Below are positions 6,565 to 12,690 of a DNA stretch of 12,690 nt, piece after piece. Origin of the DNA: RGIG3009 sp045601465 (GTDB taxonomy: Bacteria; Bacillota; Clostridia; Oscillospirales; Acutalibacteraceae). Numbering within the stretch: the first letter of the stretch is position 1; each line of letters opens with the position of its first letter. The stretch covers positions 1-12,690 of the forward strand of contig JAZRZU010000019.1 of NCBI GenBank assembly GCA_045601465.1. Reading direction: 5' to 3'. The notes beneath the pieces were generated by a model. That model was not told where the DNA came from. It worked only from the letters and a program-made list of their open reading frames with translations, and ran no database searches. The translations under genes were made by a program, and so were the position numbers.

Positions 6565-7530
6565 ATGCGAGATTTAGCAATTGATTTAGGTACTGCCAAT
6601 ACGTTGGTTTATGTGAAAGGCAAAGGAATCATCATGCGGGAACCGTCGGTGGTGGCGGTGGACCGTCGCCATCGAAAGATTGTTGCGGTGGGGCGGGAGG
6701 CGGCACGTATGGTTGGACGCACGCCATCGTCACTTACGGCCATACGGCCGCTTAAAGATGGTGTAATTGCGGATTTTGAAATGGCCGCCGAGTTGATTAA
6801 ATATATGATCCGTCATCCTATGCGTGGGAAAATACGGTTTCGTCCACGTGTCGTGGTGTGTATCCCGTCGGGCGTGACCGAGGTAGAACGGCGGGCGGTG
6901 GAGGAAGCGGCACGCGCTGCCGGCGCCAGCGAAGTGACCTTGATCGAGGAGCCGATGGCGGCTGCTATCGGAGCCGGGCTTTCGGTAAAGGAAGCAACGG
7001 GGTGCTTAATCGTGGATATTGGTGGCGGTACGGCTGAGGTAGCGGTGATTTCGTTGGGGGATATCGTTACCAAGACTTCGGTTCGCACCGCAGGTGATGA
7101 ATGTGATGAGGCGATTCGACAGTATATTAAAGATCACCACCAGCTTCTTATTGGTGAACGCAGCGCTGAACAGATAAAAAAGCAGATGGGGTCGGCATAT
7201 CCCGACGTAGAGGAAATGAGTATGCTGGTCAAGGGGCGGCATGCGGTAGACGGGTTACCGAAAACCGTGGTGGTGACGTCGGAAGAGATTCGGGATGCTT
7301 TGCGTGAGCCGGTGCGTGAGATGGTAGCCGCTATTCGTCAAACGTTGGAAAACACACCGCCGGAGTTGGCGGCAGATATTTTAGAGGGTGGTATTGTGTT
7401 GACGGGCGGTGGCGCTTTGCTTCGAGGATTGGATCTTTTGATCAGCGAAGAAACCGGTGTGCCGGTACGTGTTGCCGAAACGCCGCTGGATTGTGTGGCA
7501 AACGGAAGCGGGAAATGTCTAAATCGATAA
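6565..7530 (+). CDS. mreB: Rod shape-determining actin homologue MreB
   Basis: MreB is the bacterial actin that forms membrane-bound filaments and orients side-wall peptidoglycan synthesis. All actin-fold nucleotide motifs are visible: phosphate-1 IDLGTANTLVYVKGKG at residues 6-21, the EEPMAAAIGAG region near 131-141, phosphate-2 VDIGGGTAEVAV around 150-161, and the adenosine motif VLTGGGALLRG around 278-288. At 321 residues it is shorter than usual (about 330-347). The C-terminus stops at GSGKCLNR, just past the conserved G-T-G-K-like block, so the customary last 10-20 residues are missing. The last 16 nt overlap the start of mreC, which shows that the end is native and not an obvious frameshift. 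It opens a cell-elongation operon with mreC, mreD and a PBP2-type enzyme. Confidence 0.95.
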   Translation: MRDLAIDLGTANTLVYVKGKGIIMREPSVVAVDRRHRKIVAVGREAARMVGRTPSSLTAIRPLKDGVIADFEMAAELIKYMIRHPMRGKIRFRPRVVVCIPSGVTEVERRAVEEAARAAGASEVTLIEEPMAAAIGAGLSVKEATGCLIVDIGGGTAEVAVISLGDIVTKTSVRTAGDECDEAIRQYIKDHHQLLIGERSAEQIKKQMGSAYPDVEEMSMLVKGRHAVDGLPKTVVVTSEEIRDALREPVREMVAAIRQTLENTPPELAADILEGGIVLTGGGALLRGLDLLISEETGVPVRVAETPLDCVANGSGKCLNR

Positions 7531-8240
7531 AATGGTTGATTGGCGGAGTGTGCGCCATTGTCGTTGGTGTGGTTTTACGTATCACCGGTGTGGCCGGTAC
7601 GTTGCTTAGCCCCTTGCAAGAGGCGGTAACCACGGGAACTACCGCTGTATACCACTGGTTGGATTTCGGAAACTACCGACAAAAATATCAGCAAGCACAG
7701 ACGGAATTGACGACGCTTCGTCAGCAGATTATTGAACAAGAACAGGCAGTACACGATGCACGGTGGTATCGGGAATTCCTAGGGCTGAAAGAAGCAAACC
7801 CTGCACTTGCCTTATGTGAGGCGCAGGTGATTGCCGTCGATGCCAATACCTTTACGGTAAACCGAGGAACGTTGGACGGCATTGACGGCGGAGAGCCGGT
7901 GATAACCTCTGACGGGTTGGTGGGAGTCGTTAAAGAGGCAGGACTATCATGGGCTCGTGTTTTTACATTGGCTCATAAAGACGTGGTGGTCAGCGTTGTG
8001 AGTAGCCGAAATCGTGAAAAAGGGGAAGTGATCGGTGGTGTTGCGAGGTTTTCTCGTGACAGCACTGTACAAGAAGGGGAACGCTTAATTACATCCGGTT
8101 ACGGAGGCACCTATCCTCGTGGCTTGATGATGGGGGAGCTTAGAAGCTGCACATTACAATCTGACGGATTATATCGATCGGCGGCGGTAAAGATGTATGC
8201 CGAATACCAAGAGAGAGTGATGGTGATCACGGCATTTTGA
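7515..8240 (+). CDS. mreC: Rod shape-determining protein MreC
   Basis: MreC is the bitopic elongasome protein that binds and activates PBP2 outside the membrane. From ATG 7515 the protein has 241 residues: a short basic cytoplasmic start (MSKSIKW), one membrane helix (about 7-25), a coiled coil (about 45-80, QKYQQAQTELTTLRQQIIEQ), then the paired beta domains. The family phrases AQVIAVD, NRGTLDGIDGGEPVI and GLVGVVKEAG are clear. It is somewhat shorter than common MreC proteins (about 270-300). I prefer ATG 7515 to the upstream in-frame start at 7491, because MSKSIKWL leads straight into the helix and the extra eight residues are charged. The gene starts within the end of mreB. Its stop shares bases with the TTG start of mreD. 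Confidence 0.9.
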   Translation: MSKSIKWLIGGVCAIVVGVVLRITGVAGTLLSPLQEAVTTGTTAVYHWLDFGNYRQKYQQAQTELTTLRQQIIEQEQAVHDARWYREFLGLKEANPALALCEAQVIAVDANTFTVNRGTLDGIDGGEPVITSDGLVGVVKEAGLSWARVFTLAHKDVVVSVVSSRNREKGEVIGGVARFSRDSTVQEGERLITSGYGGTYPRGLMMGELRSCTLQSDGLYRSAAVKMYAEYQERVMVITAF

Positions 8241-8545
8241 TCGGACAATTACAGCAGTCCGCTTTTAAACGGTGGAGCAAAGCTTATCGAACCATTGTCT
8301 GCTGGGGGAGTTTGTTGATCGCTATCGTATTGATTCAAAATACGCCTTTGTTTGGCGGTCACGTATGGCTATTGCCGATTGCGCCGATCTTGGCGGGGCG
8401 ACGGCGTGGACGGGAGATCGGGATGGCGGTCGGTATCGCCGGCGGTTTTTTACAGGATTGGACGGCAAACGGTTGGTTTGGTGTGGCAGGAGTGTTACTT
8501 GGTGCGCTTGGTTGGGGGTGCGGTATACGAGTAAAAGACGAATGA
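8237..8545 (+). CDS. mreD: Short MreD-like membrane protein
   Basis: This 102-residue, very hydrophobic protein sits between mreC and the PBP2 gene, exactly where MreD is expected. It carries the MreD-like order of helix, LPIAPILAGRRRGREIGMAV, GIAGGFLQDW and a final GVAGVLLGALGWG helix. About three to four membrane segments are visible (about 20-36, 42-55, 60-72, 80-96). Usual MreD has about 160-175 residues and five to six helices, so the C-terminal third is missing. Both ends are fixed by 4-nt overlaps: the start is TTG at 8237 inside TTGA with the mreC stop, and the end is ATGA with the next gene. GGTGA (8222-8226) is a plausible ribosome site. No continuation with MreD character occurs in another frame, so this looks like a native minimal form. 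Confidence 0.75.
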   Translation: MIGQLQQSAFKRWSKAYRTIVCWGSLLIAIVLIQNTPLFGGHVWLLPIAPILAGRRRGREIGMAVGIAGGFLQDWTANGWFGVAGVLLGALGWGCGIRVKDE

Positions 8546-10221
8546 CAACCGTGCTGATTGTTCCCCTGCTGATTTTTGCCGTCTATGCGGGGCGGCTTGT
8601 ATGGTTACAGGGGATTAAGGGCGAGGAGTATCTGGCTTTAAAATCTGCTCGCATTGAATCGGGGACCGTTTTGCCGGCAGCACGAGGATCCATTACGGAT
8701 TGTAACGGGATTTGTTTATCGGGTGATCGTGCGGGGGTTCGTGTACGGTTAAACCGTAACTTTTCTCGTGACGAGGCAGCGACGTTATTGCAACAACTGG
8801 GGGAAACCGTGACTGTGTCCGGTGATGTTTTGTGCACCGATATTTCGGAAAAAACAGCGGCAACGATTCGAGAGCAACCCGATCGGTATGCAGGGTTACT
8901 TTGTGAGACGGTACCTATACGAGAGTATAAAGCGAAGGATTTGGCATCACATCTGCTGGGAACTGTCGGTCCGATTTATGCCGAGGAATATGAACGGCTC
9001 AAACAAAAAGGGTACCATCTAACCGATTATGTTGGAAAAAGCGGTTTAGAGGCGGCAATGGAAGAGGTGCTGCGTGGTCAGGACGGCCAAAGACTTATGC
9101 TGTCGGATGGCAGTCAATACGAGCGTGCGGCTGTTGCGGGGAATACGGTTGAACTCACAATAGACAGTGTTTTACAACGAGAGGCACAGAATGCGCTGGC
9201 CGACACGGTAAACCGTTTGAAGCAGCAGACTGAACCGTTGTCCGGACAGGATGTCCGCAGTGGTTCAGCGGTACTCCTTCGTGTACAGGATGGGGGTGTG
9301 CTGGCGTGCGCCTCCTATCCGACATATGATTTGTCCACTTATTCTTCCCAATACAATACCCTTGTTGCGGATGCCACGCAACCGCTTTTTAACCGTGCTT
9401 TATACGGCACATTCCCGTGCGGATCGGTTATTAAGCCGGCGGTGGCGGTAGCCGGCTTATCCCAAAACCTCTCGGTTGATGTGCGGTGTGACGGTGTGTA
9501 TCGGTATTATGAAGACGTGGGATTTGCCCCAAAATGCATGGGCATACACGGTGCAATTTCGGTTGAGACCGCTTTGCAAAAATCCTGTAACGTGTATTTT
9601 ATGGAACTGGGGAGATTGCTCGGGATCGAACGGCTGAACGAAACCGCAACAGCGTTTGGACTTGGACAAAAAAGCGGTATTGAAGTGGGGGAGGCTAAGG
9701 GCGTGTTAGCCTCTCCCGCTACCAAAAACGGGGCGTGGGTGGCGGGCGATACTTGCCAATGTGCGATAGGGCAGTTTGAGCAGCGGTTTACCCCTATACA
9801 ATTAGCAGCCTATACCATGACATTAGCAAATAACGGGATACGGTATCGCACGCATTTGGTCAATCGAGTGTTACGATATGACGGCACACTTGTACAAGAA
9901 TACCAGCCGCAGATACTCTCAACCGTCACCATGTCCGATTCGGTGATAAAGAGCGTCCGTAACGGTATGCAACAGGTGGTAAAATCGGGCGGCACGGCGT
10001 ATGAAGCTTTTCGTAACGTCCCATATACCTTGGCAGCAAAGACGGGAACGGCGCAAAACGGAAGCGCACGGTCGGATCACGGTGTGTTCATTGCGTATGC
10101 ACCGGCAGAAGACCCGCAAGTGGCATTAGCGGTGGTGATGGAAAACGGTACGTCCAAAGGCGCATACAAAGTTGCTAGGCGTATATTGGACGCTTATTTT
10201 GACAAGTACGAAACGTCTTAA
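8542..10221 (+). CDS. mrdA: PBP2-type class B penicillin-binding protein (peptidoglycan D,D-transpeptidase)
   Basis: This 559-residue enzyme crosslinks side-wall peptidoglycan on the outer face of the membrane as the transpeptidase of the elongasome. The N-terminus is an immediate membrane anchor (residues 1-20), followed by the PBP dimerisation/pedestal domain (RGSITDCNG near 50, DYVGKSGLE near 166). The transpeptidase domain has all three active-site motifs: S295-V-I-K298, S348-C-N350 and K500-T-G502. The start is ATG at 8542, overlapping the mreD stop by 4 nt. The reading frame is open further upstream to 8272, but that stretch overlaps mreD and has no PBP character. It is shorter than E. 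coli PBP2 (633). No rodA glycosyltransferase follows, so the SEDS partner must be encoded elsewhere. The symbol mrdA follows the operon context; pbpA is an equivalent name. Confidence 0.93.
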   Translation: MTTVLIVPLLIFAVYAGRLVWLQGIKGEEYLALKSARIESGTVLPAARGSITDCNGICLSGDRAGVRVRLNRNFSRDEAATLLQQLGETVTVSGDVLCTDISEKTAATIREQPDRYAGLLCETVPIREYKAKDLASHLLGTVGPIYAEEYERLKQKGYHLTDYVGKSGLEAAMEEVLRGQDGQRLMLSDGSQYERAAVAGNTVELTIDSVLQREAQNALADTVNRLKQQTEPLSGQDVRSGSAVLLRVQDGGVLACASYPTYDLSTYSSQYNTLVADATQPLFNRALYGTFPCGSVIKPAVAVAGLSQNLSVDVRCDGVYRYYEDVGFAPKCMGIHGAISVETALQKSCNVYFMELGRLLGIERLNETATAFGLGQKSGIEVGEAKGVLASPATKNGAWVAGDTCQCAIGQFEQRFTPIQLAAYTMTLANNGIRYRTHLVNRVLRYDGTLVQEYQPQILSTVTMSDSVIKSVRNGMQQVVKSGGTAYEAFRNVPYTLAAKTGTAQNGSARSDHGVFIAYAPAEDPQVALAVVMENGTSKGAYKVARRILDAYFDKYETS

Positions 10222-10244
10222 TTGTTTAGAATGGAGGGGAAAAG

Positions 10245-10910
10245 GTGCCATTAATTGAATTACAGCATATCAGCAAGCGGTATAAAGGTGGCGGTGGAGT
10301 ACAGGCACTTCATGATGTATCGTTGGCAGTGGAACAGGGAGAGTTTGCGGCGGTGATTGGACAATCCGGTTCGGGAAAATCCACCTTGATGAACATTTTG
10401 GGGTGCTTAGACGTACCGAGCAACGGTCGATATTTGCTTAACGGACGGGATATGAGCCATGCATCCGCCGCAGAAAGTGCGTGGGTACGTAGTCGAAAGA
10501 TTGGGTTTATTTTTCAAGGCTTCCACCTTATTCCTTCGCTGACGGCATTGGAAAACGTGGAATTGCCGCTTCTGTATCGGGGAATGCGCAAGGAGGAACG
10601 ACGCCGACGGGCTTTGGAAAGTTTATCCCGTGTGGGACTGGGCGAACGGATACGTCACCGTCCGTCGGAGTTATCCGGCGGACAACAGCAACGTGTGGCG
10701 ATTGCTCGTGCATTAGCGGCATCCCCACCGTTGATTCTGGCGGATGAACCAACCGGCAATCTGGATAGTGCGTCCGGTGCGGATATTATGCGGATGTTAC
10801 ACGAGCTACACAAAGAAGGGCATACCATCGTGCTTATTACACACGATCTGTCCATAGCCGAAACTGCCGAGCGTCGTATTGTGATTCGAGACGGGAGAAT
10901 TGTAGAATGA
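10245..10910 (+). CDS. MacB/LolD-type ABC transporter ATP-binding protein without visible permease
   Basis: This 221-residue stand-alone nucleotide-binding domain has Walker A GQSGSGKST (about 39-47), Q-loop FQGFHLIPSLTALENVELPL (about 90-109), signature LSGGQQQRVAIARAL, Walker B LILADEPTGNLDS and the switch histidine in VLITHD. ADEPTGNLD and the Q-loop wording place it in the MacB/LolD/FtsE-like class, whose ATPases drive mechanotransmission permeases of the MacB/FtsX kind. GTG at 10245 is supported by GGAGGGG (10233-10239). It starts 23 nt after the PBP2 gene and overlaps the next gene by ATGA, so it appears to be part of the elongation operon. No MacB/FtsX-like permease (four helices with a large outer domain) is in the window, which leaves its partner open. 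It could pair with an unlinked permease. Confidence 0.88.
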   Translation: MPLIELQHISKRYKGGGGVQALHDVSLAVEQGEFAAVIGQSGSGKSTLMNILGCLDVPSNGRYLLNGRDMSHASAAESAWVRSRKIGFIFQGFHLIPSLTALENVELPLLYRGMRKEERRRRALESLSRVGLGERIRHRPSELSGGQQQRVAIARALAASPPLILADEPTGNLDSASGADIMRMLHELHKEGHTIVLITHDLSIAETAERRIVIRDGRIVE

Positions 10911-11734
10911 AACACGGTGCAAAACGCAAGTGGAGTTGGAAACAATTCAGTTGTACACCGGTGACGGTAGCGGGAGCTTTCTTGTTATCTTTAATGGCTT
11001 TTGGGTTGGTATTGCTTTTGCCGGTCTTTATTCGGCAAATCGAACCCGACACAGATTCTGCCGAGGTGTTGGGAGAGCGTGGCGTACAACGCTGTTTGTG
11101 GGTTGTGCTGCACGAGGATAACAAACTCAGCGGATTGGTACGTGTGTGTACCGATACGTGTACACAGACCATATCGGTGACGGGGGTGCCGCTACAAGCC
11201 GAAATAACCGACGATGTTACGTTAACAACGGTTGCCGCTCTGTATGAAAAGCAGGGAGAAAATGCAGTTTTGGTGTTGGAAGAATTGCCGATCGTATCCC
11301 TGTCGGTGGATGCGTTTGCCGCTTTGGTAGGGAGCGTATCGGGCAACCTTCCTTTAACCTTGCCGCAACCGGTGGAGCAGTTGCCACAAGGAGAACTGAC
11401 GCTTACCGCTTTGCAAGTGGCGCAGGTGTTGCGTTTTGAGGATTGGGAGCAAGGCGGTGTGGAGCAAGCGTTGATACACGCAAAGTTGATAGCGGCATTT
11501 ATCAATCGTACCCTTACCGATTCTAAGGATTTGTACACTGTTTTTGGGACGGTGGCAGGGGCGTGCGAGCCACGGTTGCACGTATCACAGTTCGTCATGG
11601 TACAAGATGAGCTACAAACACTTTGTAAGGCAAACACGGGTGATATCTGCATAGCCAACGTGTTACCCGGGTATATGGTCGGAGTCGGTGAAAGGCAACG
11701 GTATGTGTTGGAGAATCAGACGTTTGGCGAGTAG
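10907..11734 (+). CDS. Single-pass membrane protein with a divergent LCP-like (LytR-CpsA-Psr) extracytoplasmic domain
   Basis: This 275-residue protein has a basic cytoplasmic start (KHGAKRKWSWK), one membrane helix (about residues 20-38) and an outer domain. I do not recognise it with certainty, but its order of motifs parallels LCP domains: a beta segment at WVVLHEDNKLSGLVRV, an alpha stretch LTTVAALYEKQG, then SVDAFAALVGSVSG (133-146), a GELTLTALQVAQVLRFEDW segment ending at residue 180, and a final AKLIAAFINRTL helix. LCP enzymes transfer anionic glycopolymers from lipid carriers to peptidoglycan. Here the IPRD-type motif is replaced by SVTGVP and the GDLGRIERQQ-like segment by EQGGVEQALIH. 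Apart from R176 in LRFEDW, the expected substrate-binding arginines are absent, so a non-catalytic role is likely. ATG overlaps the ATPase stop by 4 nt. The context supports a cell-wall role; the fold call is tentative. Confidence 0.55.
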   Translation: MKHGAKRKWSWKQFSCTPVTVAGAFLLSLMAFGLVLLLPVFIRQIEPDTDSAEVLGERGVQRCLWVVLHEDNKLSGLVRVCTDTCTQTISVTGVPLQAEITDDVTLTTVAALYEKQGENAVLVLEELPIVSLSVDAFAALVGSVSGNLPLTLPQPVEQLPQGELTLTALQVAQVLRFEDWEQGGVEQALIHAKLIAAFINRTLTDSKDLYTVFGTVAGACEPRLHVSQFVMVQDELQTLCKANTGDICIANVLPGYMVGVGERQRYVLENQTFGE

Positions 11735-11768
11735 TGATACGGTCGATAGGGTAGCATCTAAAAAAGAA

Positions 11769-11792
11769 CAGCGCCTGTGAAAGCAGGTGCTG
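11769..11792 (+). repeat. Hairpin in the 3' region after the LCP-like gene
   Basis: CAGCGCCTG (11769-11777) and CAGGTGCTG (11784-11792) pair over 9 bp with one G-T wobble around TGAAAG. Only a weak T-run follows, so it is unlikely to terminate alone. It may protect the 3' end of the transcript or act together with the stronger hairpin 25 nt downstream. Confidence 0.5.
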
Positions 11793-11816
11793 CATTTGAT
11801 AGCTTGTTATTATATT

Positions 11817-11849
11817 GAAAAAGACCAAGTCAGCGACTTGGTCTTTTTC
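11817..11849. terminator. Bidirectional rho-independent terminator
   Basis: A perfect 15-bp stem (11817-11831 with 11835-11849) closes on the loop AGC. It has A5 on the left and T5 on the right, so it can end the elongation operon from the left and the converging minus-strand genes from the right (last stop at 11911). The surrounding 11735-11910 gap contains no gene that I can support. Confidence 0.9.
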
Positions 11850-11910
11850 TGCGAAAGAGTAACCAAACGGAGCAGAAATGAGGTAAAAGTAAGCAAAAGT
11901 AGTGTAATGA

Positions 11911-12387
11911 TTATCGCTGATTGAAAGAAAATAACTCTTCGCATTTAGGACATCTTTTCAGATAACTGTCTATGATGGTTTTCTCCTTACTAATAATAAG
12001 AGTCCACGAACTATCGGAAGGAACAATCTCTACAGAAGAAAGCGGATGTTGGAGAGATACCGGATTCTGATAGTATCCATCATAATCTTCAGCAGACGGC
12101 AACGGGTATTTAAGTGCTTCTTCCATCGTAATATCTTTTGAAAACCCGCAAAGACAACCCCAAATCCATTGAAAATCTTCTTGTTCAATTATGGCAGATA
12201 ATTCATCACCGGTTAACCAACAGTATTCTTGATCAAGCAGTTTTTCGATATCGTTGTTCTGTGGATAACATATACAGCCTGTAATAAGCCAGTTATACTG
12301 CAGTTGGGCATTATCCATTGCTTGAAAAACCTTACTCATATAGGTGTAATATTTATGGTTCTTCCTATCAATGATGCCATAGGTCAT
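11911..12387 (-). CDS. Unrecognised small cytoplasmic protein, possibly DUF2691-like
   Basis: This 158-residue protein has no signal peptide or membrane helix and is rich in Tyr, Trp and acidic residues (YNWLITGCICY, YCWLTGDEL, DFQWIWGCLCGF). A CPKCEELF knuckle near the C-terminus has only one CxxC pair in its vicinity, so a full zinc site is not evident. Short YNWLI/YCWLTGDEL/EDFQWIWG patterns faintly recall DUF2691 proteins of Bacillus, but I cannot confirm that. I chose ATG at 12387 because AAAGGAGAG lies about seven bases upstream and the start overlaps the preceding stop by ATGA; the frame is open for 20 further codons without such support. Its composition is AT-richer than the blocks to the left. 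The pairing with a four-helix-bundle gene hints at an accessory module. Function unknown. Confidence 0.7.
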   Translation of the reverse strand: MTYGIIDRKNHKYYTYMSKVFQAMDNAQLQYNWLITGCICYPQNNDIEKLLDQEYCWLTGDELSAIIEQEDFQWIWGCLCGFSKDITMEEALKYPLPSAEDYDGYYQNPVSLQHPLSSVEIVPSDSSWTLIISKEKTIIDSYLKRCPKCEELFSFNQR

Positions 12388-12690
12388 TTTGTACTCTCCT
12401 TTGCGGTATTGATAGAGGCAATCAATATGCGGCGGATTGTGCCGCATTGATTATAAAGATTAATCGCAGTTTCTCTATTCAGAATATCGGACTTTACAAA
12501 CAATTCAAGCCAATATTCCGTTTCGTAGCATTCCTTCAAAGCAATTTGTAATTTGGCAATAAAGTCAGGCTTTCCGTGTGCATAATTTGCCTCATGGATA
12601 TTTGCACCAATTGAGGTGGCAGAACGCTCGAATTGATTGACAAGAGAATAATGGCCTTTGATCGTTTCACAGAGTTTAATTATCTTAATA
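12384..12690 (-). CDS. Four-helix bundle protein (S23/IVP family), 5' end outside the window
   Basis: The last 101 codons of a minus-strand gene run in from the right edge and stop at 12384. The translation contains QFERSATSIGANIHEAN, then GKPDFIAKLQIALKECYETE, then YWLELFVKSDIL. This is the hallmark order of the four-helix bundle family first known from 23S rRNA intervening sequences and related to Avd proteins of diversity-generating retroelements. Family members have about 115-125 residues, so roughly 15-25 N-terminal residues lie beyond the edge. The stop overlaps the start of the next gene (ATGA), so the two are translationally coupled. No rRNA, reverse transcriptase or template repeat is visible here, so this is probably one of the many free-standing chromosomal copies. 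Its molecular role is poorly understood. Confidence 0.88.
   Translation of the reverse strand, partial: IKIIKLCETIKGHYSLVNQFERSATSIGANIHEANYAHGKPDFIAKLQIALKECYETEYWLELFVKSDILNRETAINLYNQCGTIRRILIASINTAKESTK

Noticed and set aside
6813..7242. Overlapping minus-strand open frames inside mreB
   Set aside because: They are antisense to a protein with every actin-fold motif intact, have no ribosome sites of note and no family resemblance.
8272..8541. A 90-codon N-terminal extension of the PBP2 reading frame
   Set aside because: It overlaps nearly all of mreD, has no transmembrane or PBP character, and the ATG at 8542 leads directly into the membrane anchor with a 4-nt overlap.
10837..11658. A 273-codon minus-strand open frame opposite the ATPase/LCP-like genes
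   Set aside because: Its translation is Cys/Ser/Thr-rich with no domain character, and it lies opposite two well-supported plus-strand genes with good ribosome sites and ATGA coupling. It is an antisense shadow.
12388..12447. A 20-codon N-terminal extension of the unknown minus-strand protein
   Set aside because: It lies inside the four-helix bundle gene, and the internal ATG at 12387 has a proper AAAGGAGAG ribosome site.
12229..12450. A 73-codon plus-strand open frame opposite the unknown protein
   Set aside because: It is antisense to the better supported minus-strand gene and has no clear motif or start context.
12384..12690. An rRNA intervening sequence or diversity-generating retroelement
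   Set aside because: The encoded protein belongs to the right family, but no rRNA, reverse transcriptase or template/variable repeats are visible, so only the protein family is reported.

Overview
The window looks like the chromosome of an anaerobic low-to-mid GC Firmicute, most likely a clostridial (Oscillospiraceae/Ruminococcaceae-like) gut lineage. This is inferred from the NrdR repressor, a PflX-type radical SAM protein, a MarR-controlled TM287/288-type heterodimeric ABC exporter, an mreBCD-pbp2 block with very compact genes, strong AGGAGG-type ribosome sites and GTG/TTG starts. No rRNA, tRNA, CRISPR array, insertion sequence or phage gene was seen. Most of the window is roughly 50% GC by eye, but from about 11,850 onward it drops to roughly 32-45% in the lines I sampled.

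Layout. (1) Positions 1-2343, plus strand: a promoter overlapped by a perfect 8-5-8 inverted repeat drives a PflX-like radical SAM protein. It is coupled (ATGA) to a xylose-isomerase-like TIM-barrel protein. Then comes nrdR with a recognisable promoter of its own and a 17-bp perfect-stem bidirectional terminator. (2) Positions 2351-6507, minus strand: a MarR-family regulator and two ABC exporter half-transporters, each joined to the next by a 4-nt ATGA overlap. They are read from a near-consensus promoter (TTGACA-N17-TATACT) with an operator-like inverted repeat at its start point. (3) Positions 6565-11734, plus strand: the cell-elongation cluster mreB, mreC, a very short mreD, and a class B penicillin-binding protein of the PBP2 type. 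It is followed by a MacB/LolD-type ABC ATPase with no visible permease and a single-pass membrane protein that I read as a divergent, probably catalytically dead LytR-CpsA-Psr (LCP) relative. A bidirectional terminator closes the block. (4) Positions 11,911-12,690, minus strand: an AT-richer segment with an unrecognised 158-residue protein, coupled by ATGA to an upstream four-helix-bundle (S23/IVP family) gene that runs off the right edge.

How the genes work together. The third block is an elongasome operon. MreB filaments, MreC and MreD position the PBP2 transpeptidase during side-wall synthesis, and the two trailing genes are probably envelope functions made with it. The second block is a self-contained drug- or metabolite-sensing efflux module. 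The first block links an uncharacterised radical SAM/isomerase pair to the ribonucleotide reductase repressor only by position. Seven of the gene junctions are 4-nt stop/start overlaps, so translational coupling is a general style here. The items most worth following are the degenerate LCP-like protein with its orphan ATPase, the minimal MreD, the unidentified operator at 62-82, and the unknown/four-helix-bundle pair at the right edge.
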